Source: Paenibacillus paridis (lineage in GTDB: Bacteria > Bacillota > Bacilli > Paenibacillales > Paenibacillaceae). Taken from it: 64,000 nucleotides of DNA. Below, piece by piece: positions 26,651 through 35,218 of this stretch. Under the pieces are notes generated by a model that was not told the DNA's origin, did not search any database, and was given only the letters and a program-made list of their open reading frames with translations. How positions within the stretch are numbered: the stretch's first letter is position 1; each line of letters opens with the position of its first letter. Both the position numbers and the translations under genes were made by a program. The stretch lies in contig NZ_VCIX01000077.1 in the NCBI RefSeq assembly GCF_006345825.1, positions 1-64,000 of the forward strand. Direction: 5' to 3'.

Positions 26651-26701
26651 AACAGACCACGCTCTCTCGCAGGAACAATGCGGAAAGAGGTGGTCTGTTT
26701 G
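26651..26701. terminator. Bidirectional terminator
   Basis: AACAGACCAC and GTGGTCTGTT arms with an inner CTCT/AGAG pairing, between the convergent MCP and FhuF-like genes. Confidence 0.75.
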
Positions 26702-26711
26702 TCGTTAGCGC

Positions 26712-27527
26712 TTATTTAGCTTGCTGCTCGGCTCTGTATTCTGTCCGCCTTTTGTCACGCTCAGCTTCTTTCAGCCGTGGGCAAGTAAAGCAGTAATAGC
26801 CTCCGTCAACCAAATAATACAGGCAGCAAGCTGCTTTCATCCGCACCTGTTTATCAGGGGATGCCAGTGACTCGGTCATACGGAGTTTGATGTTAAAAGG
26901 ATTTTTGCTTCTGCCAAATATAGCACCGTCTATTGCTTTCACAATGCCGTAGTTTCTCGTTGCCTGCTCCTTAACCGACTCACATTCATCGGATTCCATC
27001 AACCTCTCATACCCGTATTCAAGCGAGGTGGGAATCTGGCTCCATAGCATGCCCACTTGCAAAGTGCCTACCTTCGCAATCGTCTCAAAAACCGGTCGCA
27101 ACGTCTGCGAGATAAAGCTGCTGAGCTGCTCTTCCGCCCAGGCAGCCTGCTCTATCGGATCATCAGGTCCAGAATGAAGCTCCAAACGATTCAACAGAAA
27201 GTTAGTTGCATAATATTCACGGCCATTATAGGATGCTTTGTACAGTTGAACCGTTAGATTATTTAATGAAAGATCAGCTGTTTTATTCCAAGCAGATAAC
27301 ATATAAAGAAGTCCAAGAATTGGCCCTCTAAACCAGCCGGTCATATACACCTCTCCAACGGATGGATCCATCCCTTTGACAAGAGGAGTGTATAAATCTA
27401 ATAACTGCTTCATTTTGATCTCATCGGTCAATTCAGCAGCTGGACAGCTAAACACAGGACTCTCTTGCTTTTTAACTGTTAGATCAAAATTATTTTCCAG
27501 CTTTTCCAGCATGGATTCATTCAGCAC
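26712..27527 (-). CDS. FhuF-like ferric siderophore reductase (2Fe-2S)
   Basis: A 271-residue cytosolic protein ending in the FhuF-type iron-sulfur motif C-C-X10-C-X2-C (AACCLYYLVDGGYYCFTCPR, near the C-terminus). FhuF proteins reduce ferric siderophores after import to release iron. The start is a GTG with GAGGGG nine nt upstream; a TTG eleven codons earlier is less likely. A Fur-like box lies about 65 bp upstream, fitting iron repression. No siderophore transporter is adjacent. Confidence 0.78.
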   Translation of the reverse strand: MLNESMLEKLENNFDLTVKKQESPVFSCPAAELTDEIKMKQLLDLYTPLVKGMDPSVGEVYMTGWFRGPILGLLYMLSAWNKTADLSLNNLTVQLYKASYNGREYYATNFLLNRLELHSGPDDPIEQAAWAEEQLSSFISQTLRPVFETIAKVGTLQVGMLWSQIPTSLEYGYERLMESDECESVKEQATRNYGIVKAIDGAIFGRSKNPFNIKLRMTESLASPDKQVRMKAACCLYYLVDGGYYCFTCPRLKEAERDKRRTEYRAEQQAK

Positions 27528-27592
27528 TTCGCACGTCCCCTCATTTCTACCCCTGTACAATTAATAACAATTGCATTAATTATACATTGGCC

Positions 27593-27611
27593 GACAATGA
27601 TTATCAATGAG
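27593..27611. promoter_or_regulatory. Candidate Fur box of the fhuF-like gene
   Basis: GACAATGATTATCAATGAG matches 14 of 19 positions of GATAATGATTATCATTATC, including the AATGATTATCA core. It overlaps the end of the upstream FAH-family gene. Confidence 0.6.
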
Positions 27612-28497
27612 AGTCAACCATGGTGATCGTCAGCTCGCCAAGCAGCTCAATCTCTACCGTCACCACATCTCCTGCTTTCAAATAGACGCGCTCCTCCCTT
27701 GGATATCCGACTACTACGCCTTCTGGCGTTCCAGTCATAATGATATCGCCTGGCACAAGAGTCATGTGCTTGGAGATATAGCTGATAATGGCCCGACACG
27801 AGAATATCATATCCGCTGTATTGGAATGCTGTTTACGAATGCCATTGACACTGCAAGCAATTGTTAGAGCATCCGGATCGCTTACCTCATCGGCTGTTAC
27901 GATGTAAGGTCCAATCGGCGCGAAGCCGTCGCAGCTTTTGCCAAGCATCCACTGCGAGGTGCGACGCTGCAGGTTCCGCGCAGATAAATCATTGGCACAG
28001 CTGTATCCAAAAACATAGTCTAGCGCGTCCGACTCCTCGACATCCTTAGCCGTTTTGCCTATAACGATCGTAAGCTCCGCTTCATAGTCGACCTCGTTGC
28101 TCGTATGCGGAAGCTTTACAGCATGGCCATGTCCGGTCAGCGCATTCGCGAATTTATTGAACAAGATGGGCGACGTTGGAATATCTGCCTTCGTTTCCTC
28201 TGCATGCTTGCGGTAATTTAGACCTACGCAGATGATTTTCTGCGGAGAGGAGAGAATAGGCGCAAAGGAAATTGCTTTCTCCTCCATCACGCAAGGATGA
28301 CCTTGCGTAGAACTAATCTCTTTTGCGATCAAGCCCAGCTGGGCCAACGCCTCAGCTCCACCTTCGAGTATACCTTCCATCGTTGCTGGGACAGGCAAGC
28401 CCGTAGCCAGTGAGGCCGCTTCAACATCAATAATGCCCTGTTCCGTTTTGATGCCCAATTTCACTTGATTTTTTTCCTTATATTGCAGCAGCTTCAT
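27604..28497 (-). CDS. Fumarylacetoacetate hydrolase family protein
   Basis: A 297-residue FAH-superfamily enzyme. The N-terminal variable region is followed by the catalytic domain from about 85. Conserved elements are IICVGLNYRKHAEE, then EVDYEAELTIVIGK (acidic metal ligands), GYSCANDLSARNLQ, and TGTPEGVVVG. Members are metal-dependent hydrolases, isomerases or decarboxylases of beta-diketo or acylpyruvate compounds. The reaction here is not determined; the acylpyruvase/ureidoglycolate-lyase-like type is possible. The gene appears monocistronic, and the fhuF promoter lies in and after its 3' end. Confidence 0.82.
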   Translation of the reverse strand: MKLLQYKEKNQVKLGIKTEQGIIDVEAASLATGLPVPATMEGILEGGAEALAQLGLIAKEISSTQGHPCVMEEKAISFAPILSSPQKIICVGLNYRKHAEETKADIPTSPILFNKFANALTGHGHAVKLPHTSNEVDYEAELTIVIGKTAKDVEESDALDYVFGYSCANDLSARNLQRRTSQWMLGKSCDGFAPIGPYIVTADEVSDPDALTIACSVNGIRKQHSNTADMIFSCRAIISYISKHMTLVPGDIIMTGTPEGVVVGYPREERVYLKAGDVVTVEIELLGELTITMVDSH

Positions 28498-28623
28498 CTC
28501 ATGCGCTCCTTTGAATGGGAATAAGAGAATAATGTTCTTTCATTATCTTAAGCTCGTCCTTTTTCAATGTAAAGCGCATGATTAGGCGCTGATTGGTTAA
28601 AATAGCGGCACAGAAATTTTATT

Positions 28624-29472
28624 ATGAAGGATAAGGATGGATGTGGGATGTGGGATGCAACACGAAAAAAATGGCTGCCGATGATGAGCACCGCTTTATT
28701 GGGTATTTTACTGCTTAATGTGACCGCAGCTTCTGCTGCGGCTTCGTCCGGCACGCATACGCAAAGGCAAATTAAACCCGCAGCAGAAGCGAAAAAACAA
28801 AGAGCAGCCGATATGTCCTGGGTAAAGCTGCACAAGCAATTTCCAAATGCGTTCCTCCTGAATGGGCCTCGCCATGCCAGGAGAGTCGCTCTAACGTTCG
28901 ATGATGCTCCCGACTCCAAATATACGCCTGCTATATTAGATGTGCTTGCCGAACATGATGTTTGCGCCACTTTTTTTGTTGTTGGAACACGTGCCGCCAA
29001 ATATCCGGCAATGGTAAAGCGAATACATAACGAAGGGCATGTGATCGGCAACCATTCTTATAATCACGCCGTGTTGTCGACATTAACCTTAACTAATTAC
29101 AAAAAACAAATTGGGAAAACCGATACCATTATTAAAAATATAATCGGTTACTCTCCTCATTTTATCCGGCCGCCCTATGGCGAAATGCTGCCGCAGCAGA
29201 TCAGATGGAGCGAACAGGCTGGTTATACCATCGTCAATTGGGATGTTGATTCCGTGGATTGGAAAAACAACCCTAGCAGTGCCGCTGTTTTGAAAAACAT
29301 AAAAAAAACGCTGCAGCCTGGCTCTATCGTCCTTCAGCACGCCGGCGGCGGAAACGGCCAAAACCTATCCGGCACGCTAAATGCTTTGCCAAAGCTGATC
29401 TACCTGCTTAAAAGCAAAGGGTATGAGCTCGTAACGCTGCCAGAGCTGGTTGGCCAGTCAGCCGCGCGATAA
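28624..29472 (+). CDS. Exported polysaccharide deacetylase (NodB homology)
   Basis: A 282-residue CE4-family enzyme. The signal peptide ends near ASAAASS (about 40). The NodB domain has VALTFDDAPDSKYTP (metal and catalytic Asp), NHSYNHAVL (HxxxH metal ligands), FIRPPYGE, and late IVLQHAGG. It would deacetylate cell-wall peptidoglycan or a related N-acetylated glycan outside the membrane. Two ATGs are possible; the second, eight codons in, also has an SD-like AAGGATGG. Terminator immediately downstream. Confidence 0.85.
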   Translation: MKDKDGCGMWDATRKKWLPMMSTALLGILLLNVTAASAAASSGTHTQRQIKPAAEAKKQRAADMSWVKLHKQFPNAFLLNGPRHARRVALTFDDAPDSKYTPAILDVLAEHDVCATFFVVGTRAAKYPAMVKRIHNEGHVIGNHSYNHAVLSTLTLTNYKKQIGKTDTIIKNIIGYSPHFIRPPYGEMLPQQIRWSEQAGYTIVNWDVDSVDWKNNPSSAAVLKNIKKTLQPGSIVLQHAGGGNGQNLSGTLNALPKLIYLLKSKGYELVTLPELVGQSAAR

Positions 29473-29483
29473 GCAGCTTGAAC

Positions 29484-29527
29484 TAAAAAAACGTTAACTC
29501 GCTGCTTTGCGCGAATTAACGTTTTTT
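29484..29527. terminator. Bidirectional terminator
   Basis: AAAAAACGTTAA and TTAACGTTTTTT arms between convergent genes. Confidence 0.85.
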
Positions 29528-29537
29528 CAATAGAAGC

Positions 29538-30182
29538 CTATTCCAGAACGAATACTTTTACATTTTGAATGCCAAAGGACATCGCTTGGCTGGATACGCC
29601 TGGTACAAATATATCAATACGGTTGCCTTTGATCGAGCCGCCGATATCGGTTGCCGTTGCAACCATACCGCCTTGTGGCAATCCGTTATAGTCATAGCCG
29701 GTAACATAAAGCTTTGTTCCTAAAGGAATCATTTTGGGATCAACTGCAATTGTTCCTACTTTAAGCTTGTCCCCAAAATAGTCAACCGCGCCCCACTTGC
29801 CGTTCTCTGAAGCGGCAGAGGTATATGCCGTAGCTTGTACGATAAGCGCTTTTGAGTAAGCGTATTCTTTACCATTCATGGCAGTAACCGTTTTTGCGTC
29901 ATCCGCTTCGGCTGCTTTTGCGGTAACCGTTTTTTGTACAGCAGATGCATCGGCTGCAGCAGTCGGAATCGTAAGCTTTAGGCCTTTATACAGGTTCAGT
30001 GGATCAATCTTTGAATTAGCTTTCATTAGTGTATCCAAGGGCACATTATATTGTTTAGATAAATTCCAAAATGTATCATTGTCTTTCGTTGTATGTGTTT
30101 GGGATGCCGCACTGACCGTTCCTGCTGCCATCATGACGGATAATCCGATAACTGCTGCAGCTACATTACGTTTTTTAAACAT
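29538..30182 (-). CDS. Secreted LysM + 3D-domain protein (YocH-like)
   Basis: A 214-residue exported protein. The signal peptide is about 1-26 (AAGTVSAA). The LysM domain (about 30-75: DTFWNLSKQYNVPLDTLMKAN) binds peptidoglycan. The C-terminal 3D domain (about 120-214) contains IAVDPKMIPLGTKLYV and ATDIGGSIKGNRIDIFV, with the three conserved aspartates. 3D domains are lytic transglycosylase-like (Rpf/MltA-related), so it is a likely autolysin. The ATG has AGGAGG ten nt upstream. A hairpin CCGAAGTT-loop-AACTTCGG is just before the SD. Confidence 0.85.
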   Translation of the reverse strand: MFKKRNVAAAVIGLSVMMAAGTVSAASQTHTTKDNDTFWNLSKQYNVPLDTLMKANSKIDPLNLYKGLKLTIPTAAADASAVQKTVTAKAAEADDAKTVTAMNGKEYAYSKALIVQATAYTSAASENGKWGAVDYFGDKLKVGTIAVDPKMIPLGTKLYVTGYDYNGLPQGGMVATATDIGGSIKGNRIDIFVPGVSSQAMSFGIQNVKVFVLE

Positions 30183-30206
30183 TAAGGTAAATCCTCCTAT
30201 GCTATT

Positions 30207-30226
30207 CCGAAGTTTCACAACTTCGG
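30207..30226 (-). promoter_or_regulatory. Hairpin adjoining the SD of the 3D-domain gene
   Basis: CCGAAGTT, tetraloop, AACTTCGG ends 5 nt before AGGAGG. It could affect mRNA stability or ribosome access. Confidence 0.4.
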
Positions 30227-30238
30227 CAGCGTTTTTGT

Positions 30239-30275
30239 CAAAAAAAATGGTTAAGGGCGACATGCGCCCTTAACG
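30239..30275 (-). terminator. Terminator of the CAP-domain gene
   Basis: Reverse strand: GTTAAGGGCG, loop CATGT, CGCCCTTAAC, CATTTTTTT. Confidence 0.85.
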
Positions 30276-30308
30276 TTCGAGCTTCATCCAATCAATGAGT
30301 CACAGTGA

Positions 30309-31103
30309 CTAGCCTGTAAATTCTTGAACCCACTCGCCATTCACGTAACCAACACCGATTTTCGTGAAGTTTTGGCTAAGAATGTTTGCGCGGTGACCTG
30401 CGCTGTTCATCCATGCAGTCATTACCTCTTGAGGTGTACGTTGACCCGAAGCAATGTTCTCGCCTGCATAGGAATAAGTGACACCGAATGAGCGCATCAT
30501 ATCAAATGGAGAGCCGTAAGTCGGCGAAGTATGGCTGAAATAGTTGTTATCGTCCATGTCTTTCGCTTTGGCAGTAGCTACTTTAGTTAGCAGCGCATCC
30601 GTCTTCAAAGCCGCGAGACCTGCTTTCGCACGCTCTTGGTTCACAAGTGTAACCACTTGGGATTGATACTCGCTCATCGATCCAGCATCCGTGCTGCCCG
30701 AGCCTGTGTTGCCTGTTGTTGAGCCATTGCCTGTGCTGCCTCCAGTACTAGGCTTTGTCGTAGTACCCGTACCCGTGCTTGGTTTCGTTACTGTACCAGA
30801 GCCTGTACCCGTGCTTGGTTTTGTTACCGTACCGGAACCCGTACCTGTGCTCGGATTCGTTGTACCTGTGTTGCCGCCTGTCGATGGAAATTGAATGGTT
30901 CCGCCGTTAAGCAGCTTACTAAGATCTATGCCATAACGATCTGCAATCTGTTGGATTGTATCTTGGCTAAGTGTAAAGGCTTGAATGTTGGAGTAGGTTT
31001 TCACAGCCGGTGCTGCACCTGCCGTTGGAGCCGTAAACCCTGTACCGATTACTGTTGCTGCGATTAGGCTGGCGACACCTACACGTATTGGTTGCATCTT
31101 CAT
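30309..31103 (-). CDS. Secreted CAP-domain (SCP/YkwD-like) protein
   Basis: A 264-residue exported protein. The signal peptide ends near AGAAPAV (about 32). A short LysM-like or spacer region (DTIQQIADRYGIDLSKLLNG) is followed by a Thr/Gly/Ser/Pro linker built from three 12-residue repeats (KPSTGTGSGTVT type). The CAP domain occupies about 150-264: VTLVNQERAKAGL, SHTSPTYG, GENIASG, and HRANIL. CAP proteins are common on spore former surfaces; their biochemical activity is unclear. AGGAGG precedes the ATG, within a structured leader. Confidence 0.88.
   Translation of the reverse strand: MKMQPIRVGVASLIAATVIGTGFTAPTAGAAPAVKTYSNIQAFTLSQDTIQQIADRYGIDLSKLLNGGTIQFPSTGGNTGTTNPSTGTGSGTVTKPSTGTGSGTVTKPSTGTGTTTKPSTGGSTGNGSTTGNTGSGSTDAGSMSEYQSQVVTLVNQERAKAGLAALKTDALLTKVATAKAKDMDDNNYFSHTSPTYGSPFDMMRSFGVTYSYAGENIASGQRTPQEVMTAWMNSAGHRANILSQNFTKIGVGYVNGEWVQEFTG
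30769..30870. repeat. 36-bp coding tandem repeat in the CAP-protein linker
   Basis: Units begin at about 30769, 30805 and 30841 (GTACC[CT]GTGCT[TC]GG). They encode 12-residue Thr/Gly/Ser/Pro repeats. Confidence 0.8.
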
Positions 31104-31120
31104 GAATAATTCCTCCTAAT

Positions 31121-31219
31121 AAGATAAGTTTTTTTATCCAAAGCGACTGACGACTGATGATCAATTCAGCAGCGTTTTCGTTTTGTTGGCGTGTCGTTCT
31201 TCCCGACGCCACTTATCTT
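31121..31219 (-). promoter_or_regulatory. Structured 5' leader of the CAP-domain gene
   Basis: AAGATAAGT (distal) and ACTTATCTT (proximal) form a nine-base inverted repeat spanning about 100 nt; the proximal arm ends 3 nt before AGGAGG. A smaller imperfect hairpin (GGCGTCG/CGACACGCC) lies within. No known riboswitch was recognised. Confidence 0.35.
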
Positions 31220-31336
31220 ACCATGGGGTTTTGGCCGTTTCATGACACAAAAACTGGTAAACTACTGAAAACAGCTAGCAAAACAGCACCGCTACTGCAT
31301 TGTGAGAATATGCTCATCAACGGTTTTGCGCGAATA

Positions 31337-32023
31337 TTAGAGTTGACCGCTGGCTTTTCGCAGTTCATTTGCCAAGCGGTGAATCTCATCGCGCTCTGCT
31401 TTGGTGGCCGCCGCGAACCATGCAGGAGACAGCCATTGGGCTATAATTTTGTTGGCATCGGTTGGACTCATCTCGACTTCCCTCCAATCGCGCACAAGCT
31501 CTAGAAAGGCCGGTTTACTTACGCCGCTTCCCGGACAGGTTTTGCCTGGGTTCATTTCGCGATGGAACTTGATCTGGCTCTCAGGAAGCTTCCACAGCGC
31601 AGCAATGCTGCTTGTCAGCTTAACGGCCGTAGCGAGCTGAGCTCCTTCAAGCTTCTCCGCCCCTACATCGAAATTACCGATCATCTCGAACATAAACGGA
31701 TGGATCCGGTCATCATCCGAATCGTTATAGCCTACTGCCGAAGCAGGAGCTTGAAGCAGAGATCGGCCTTCCCAAATGTATCCGTCCGGATCAATGGTCG
31801 CGTGCTGGGCGATATCTCCCCAATTTTGCGTAATGGCATGAAACCTCCACATCGCTTGGATGATCTTAATCTTATCGGTTGCTTTGCGGTAATCCGCAAT
31901 CGTCGGTTTCCAGGTCCCATGCACATGAACCTGCGAGAACTTGACCTTTGTCAGGTAAGGCTTGAGATACTCCATATATTCCGCGTAGGTGAATCTACGG
32001 AAGTTTTTGCGTTCAACAGCCAT
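31337..32023 (-). CDS. N-acetylmuramoyl-L-alanine amidase-like protein (Amidase_2)
   Basis: A 228-residue protein without a signal peptide. Amidase_2/PGRP fold elements: VHVHGTWKPTI near the start, IAQHATIDPDGYIWEGR in the middle, and FHREMNPGKTCPG at about 150-165, giving zinc-ligand type His and Cys. It cleaves the amide bond between muramic acid and the peptide stem. Lack of an export signal suggests lytic or mother-cell use, or a prophage-derived origin, though no phage genes adjoin. AAAGGAAG is nine nt before the ATG; a longer in-frame reading lacks an SD. Confidence 0.75.
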   Translation of the reverse strand: MAVERKNFRRFTYAEYMEYLKPYLTKVKFSQVHVHGTWKPTIADYRKATDKIKIIQAMWRFHAITQNWGDIAQHATIDPDGYIWEGRSLLQAPASAVGYNDSDDDRIHPFMFEMIGNFDVGAEKLEGAQLATAVKLTSSIAALWKLPESQIKFHREMNPGKTCPGSGVSKPAFLELVRDWREVEMSPTDANKIIAQWLSPAWFAAATKAERDEIHRLANELRKASGQL

Positions 32024-32168
32024 TTTGCATCGCTTCCTTTCGGGAAAACATCTCTTATAGCATATGCTGCGCGCTGAGAGCCGAAACGGCAGATATACAA
32101 AAAAGCAGGCTATGGAAATTTCCACAGCCCGCTTCTTCAACTTGTATAAACTTATATTTTTGCCCAGC

Positions 32169-33065
32169 TTATCGTTTGCCTAGCTTTATATTTCCGGTAT
32201 CCGACTCCAATTCGATCTGGAGCTCTCCTCCGCCAATTACTCGTTTCACATTGTTTTTTGAATTACCGCTCTCCGACAAGCCCTCCCATTCGATTTGAGT
32301 TTTCCCGATCTCCTTATTAATTAGGATCGTTGCCGAAGTCGGTTGTTGATCAACGTTGATCGAAATATTGCCGGTATCCGTGCTAATCGCTATATCATTG
32401 TGCAGCTCCGCTGCATCCACGCGCACATTGCCCGTATCCGTCTCACCCTTTAGCCTTCCTGTTCCGTCTTCGAGCCTCACGTTACCCGTATTGGTTTCGA
32501 ATTGAACCTCCGAAGCCGTATAATTAGATACTTTCAGGTCACCCGTATCGGATTTCAATGAGAGCTTTTTGGCTTCCAATTGCCCGATCGCAATGTTTCC
32601 GGTATCTGTTTCAAGCTCTAAGTTAGCTGCATTCAGCTTATCAATATTAATTTTTCCCGTGTCGCTTTCAGCTTGAAAGTTGTCCCATAGCTTCTCTGGC
32701 AGCTCAATGGTCAAATGCAAGTTTACGATGGATATGCCAAACGAAAAAAACTGGTTTCTGGTATTGCTTTTTATATAAAGGGAATCCCCTTTCGTTTCCG
32801 CAGTAAATACGATTTTATCCATCAGTTTCTTTGAAACATTGCCCTCCAGGCGCAGCTTTACTTTATTGGAGGTACCTTGCACATACGTTAGGTCAAAGGT
32901 GTCCGTTTCTGTGTAAATGGACTTTACAGCGGTCGCATCAATCGATTGTTCCTGCAAATACGGATCGCCTTTCAATTTAACGAAATCATTTTTATCAAAA
33001 ACAAAGAAGGCACATATTACTCCAATGCCAAGCAATATAAGAGCAAAAGCAGCGAGCTTTTTCAT
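32169..33065 (-). CDS. DUF4097 adhesin-like beta-repeat membrane protein
   Basis: A 298-residue protein with one N-terminal helix and a long beta-helix-like region. Seven or more repeats follow the motif (S/T)-D-T-G-(N/K/D)-(I/V/L), at about 20-residue spacing, the hallmark of DUF4097/LiaG-type proteins. It probably stays anchored with the repeats outside. It ends a three-gene operon with DUF1700 and PadR genes (4-bp overlaps). Its function may be envelope-stress sensing, known only by analogy to LiaG/YvlB. Confidence 0.82.
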   Translation of the reverse strand: MKKLAAFALILLGIGVICAFFVFDKNDFVKLKGDPYLQEQSIDATAVKSIYTETDTFDLTYVQGTSNKVKLRLEGNVSKKLMDKIVFTAETKGDSLYIKSNTRNQFFSFGISIVNLHLTIELPEKLWDNFQAESDTGKINIDKLNAANLELETDTGNIAIGQLEAKKLSLKSDTGDLKVSNYTASEVQFETNTGNVRLEDGTGRLKGETDTGNVRVDAAELHNDIAISTDTGNISINVDQQPTSATILINKEIGKTQIEWEGLSESGNSKNNVKRVIGGGELQIELESDTGNIKLGKR

Positions 33066-33619
33066 TTATTATTCCCCCTGATGATTCTGGTATTGAATTT
33101 CAAATATTTTAAAGTCATTTTGTAGAAAGCACTTGTAAGGGCTCGCAAGCCGATCACCAGCAGGATCGTCAAGGCACTGAAAATTAAACCGATCGTGAGA
33201 GCCTGAGGAATCGTGAAGGTATCATTCAACCAGCTTTCAACAATGACCCCTACGCTTGCAATTCCCATAGCGACAGCAGAAGCCCAGAGCGCAAGCAGTA
33301 CAGCAGCCAAGGCTAGATAAGGGCCAAGTATGAAAATCACATTGAATAATCCGAGGCTCACCGTCGAGAAGACGGCCTTGGAAAGCTTGCCGAAGCTGTT
33401 ATTCGACTCGGCTTGGTTAACCCGGTATCCCAGCAGAAGCTCACTAGCGATGATTTTAGGGTCGCCTAGCTCACGAGCAGCATCCTCTTCGCTTTGTCCA
33501 TTTTCAACCGCTTGCTGAAAGTGGATGTAATAATCATATAACCATTCCTTGCGCTGCGCTTCAGGGATCACCTTCAGCATGCCTTCCAGCTCCAGCATAT
33601 ACCGATCTCTTGTCGTCAT
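33062..33619 (-). CDS. DUF1700 membrane protein
   Basis: A 185-residue protein. The N-terminal cytoplasmic segment (about 1-65) has the conserved EGMLKVIPEAQRKEWLYDYYIHF motif; EEDAARELGDPKIIASELL follows. Three or four helices come next. DUF1700 members are typically encoded between PadR and DUF4097 genes, as here, and may act as anti-regulator or membrane partner. Overlaps the PadR gene and the DUF4097 gene by 4 bp each. Confidence 0.85.
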   Translation of the reverse strand: MTTRDRYMLELEGMLKVIPEAQRKEWLYDYYIHFQQAVENGQSEEDAARELGDPKIIASELLLGYRVNQAESNNSFGKLSKAVFSTVSLGLFNVIFILGPYLALAAVLLALWASAVAMGIASVGVIVESWLNDTFTIPQALTIGLIFSALTILLVIGLRALTSAFYKMTLKYLKFNTRIIRGNNK

Positions 33620-33936
33620 GGCTTTAGTCCTTCCTCTACAATTTCATTTACGGCCTGGGTAAAGTTTTCCCACTCCGCAATCAAGTTTCTCATATGGTTC
33701 CAGCCATCCGGCGTCAAATGATAATATTTACGCGGCGGGCCTTCCGTCGATTCCTTCAAATAAGTCGAGAAATAACCGTCCTGCGTCAATCTGCTCAGCA
33801 GCGGATATACGCTGCCAACGGCTACCTCGAACTTCTCGGAAATTTTCACTGCCAGCTCGTAGCCGTAACGGTCGCCTCGCGTTGCCAGCACAAGCACGCA
33901 TATTTCAAGTACGCCCTTTTTAAATTGGATGTTCAT
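33616..33936 (-). CDS. PadR-family transcriptional regulator
   Basis: A 106-residue winged-helix protein. The recognition region GSVYPLLSRLTQDGYFSTYL and the wing EGPPRKYYHLTPDG are typical of PadR. It should bind DNA as a dimer and probably autoregulate this operon. Start chosen at ATG with GGAGG seven nt upstream (MNIQFKKGVLE), the usual N-terminus. First gene of the PadR-DUF1700-DUF4097 operon. Confidence 0.9.
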   Translation of the reverse strand: MNIQFKKGVLEICVLVLATRGDRYGYELAVKISEKFEVAVGSVYPLLSRLTQDGYFSTYLKESTEGPPRKYYHLTPDGWNHMRNLIAEWENFTQAVNEIVEEGLKP

Positions 33937-34089
33937 TCCTTGTCCTCCAGTAATGAAGTGAAATCTAGGCGGCTCGCATCCTGCGATATAAAGCATAGTT
34001 CACTATTCATCATTATAGTATAGCGGGGCATCGTGATTTGGTGTTTTTTACAATTTACCACATGCTATTCTATAATGCAAGATACTGTT

Positions 34090-34141
34090 CAAAAAAGAAT
34101 ACCTCCGATCGGACGAGGCAAGCTCGTTAATCGAAGGTATT
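34090..34141 (-). terminator. Terminator of the Gfo/Idh/MocA gene
   Basis: Reverse strand: AATACCTTCGAT and ATCGGAGGTATT arms, then CTTTTTT. Confidence 0.8.
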
Positions 34142-34150
34142 GGGGTTTAA

Positions 34151-35170
34151 TTAGTTAACTGAAATGAATTTGCCTGTCGCTTGCGATTCGAAAGCGCACA
34201 AGATGACTTTCAAGGAAGCACGGCCGTCTTCACCGCTTACCGCAGGCGTAGTGTTCGTTAGAATGCTTTCAAGGAAAGCATTAACAACACCGCTTGATTC
34301 TTGCTTGTCATTCGTGGAAATCGCGCCTACTTTATGTTTCTCTACCGTACCATTGCGAAGCTCAACGATTACTTGATCGTCATGATGCGTACCGATCTTC
34401 ATTACGCCGTTCTCGCACCAAAGAATTGTGCTATTGTCTTCGCCTTTATAGTAAGTCCAGCTTGCTACAAGCGTGCCGATTGCGCCGCTCTTCATGCGAA
34501 GCAAGCAGGAAGCGTTATCGTCTACGTCAGTGTCCTTATCCAGCGTGCCTACAAAACCGGCTACTTCAGAAACCTCGTCATCGAGCATCCAACGGATCAA
34601 GTCGGATTTATGAACGCCCAAATCGCCCATTGCGCCCATAATGGCTTCTTTTTTACGGAAGAACCAGCTTTCTGCGCCATCGATGCTCCAGCCATCCGGT
34701 CCAGGGTGGCCAAAGGAAGTACGGAAAGTCAATACTTTACCAAGAACGCCTGATTGCAACACTTGCTTCGCTTTCACATGCGGAGGCATGAAGCGTTGGT
34801 TGTGGCCAACCATCAAATGTACGTTGTTTTTCTTAGCGGCTTCAATCATGGCTTCCGCTTCTTCGTCAGTTACAGCCATTGGTTTCTCAACCAGCACGTG
34901 AGCGCCAGCATTAGCTGCAGCAATAGACATAGGCGCATGCAATGCGTTTGGCGTACATACGCTTACTGCATCCGGCTTTATTTCTGCAAGCATCGTTTCG
35001 AAATCAGCAAACGCTTTGCCGCCATGCTCATTAGCATAATGCTCTGCACGCTCGATGATCGGGTCAACAAAGGCAACAAACTCTACATTTTCGTGGGCTG
35101 CATACTCTGGGATATGACGGTATTTCGAGATAGATCCGCAGCCAATCACTGCAACGCGTACTTTAGACAT
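34151..35170 (-). CDS. Gfo/Idh/MocA family oxidoreductase
   Basis: A 339-residue NAD(P)-dependent sugar dehydrogenase-like protein. Rossmann motif VAVIGCGSISKYRHI at the N-terminus, then VCTPNALHAPMSIAAANAGAHVLVEKP-type sequence with catalytic-site EKP lysine, and GDLGVHKSDLIRW (His of the active site) near 205-220. Family members oxidise inositol, glucose-derivatives or cleave glycosides through keto intermediates. The adjoining gene, 48 bp upstream, encodes a sugar isomerase/epimerase-type TIM barrel; such pairs are usual in sugar or inositol catabolism. The substrate is unknown. Confidence 0.85.
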   Translation of the reverse strand: MSKVRVAVIGCGSISKYRHIPEYAAHENVEFVAFVDPIIERAEHYANEHGGKAFADFETMLAEIKPDAVSVCTPNALHAPMSIAAANAGAHVLVEKPMAVTDEEAEAMIEAAKKNNVHLMVGHNQRFMPPHVKAKQVLQSGVLGKVLTFRTSFGHPGPDGWSIDGAESWFFRKKEAIMGAMGDLGVHKSDLIRWMLDDEVSEVAGFVGTLDKDTDVDDNASCLLRMKSGAIGTLVASWTYYKGEDNSTILWCENGVMKIGTHHDDQVIVELRNGTVEKHKVGAISTNDKQESSGVVNAFLESILTNTTPAVSGEDGRASLKVILCAFESQATGKFISVN

Positions 35171-35218
35171 GTTATTTTTCCCCTACCTGTTCTGAATTAG
35201 AATATTTTTATTTTATGA

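Noticed and set aside
30183..31219. Known c-di-AMP (ydaO) riboswitch before the wall-protein genes
   Set aside because: The leaders lack the conserved sequence blocks of that class that I can recall; they are kept only as structured leaders.
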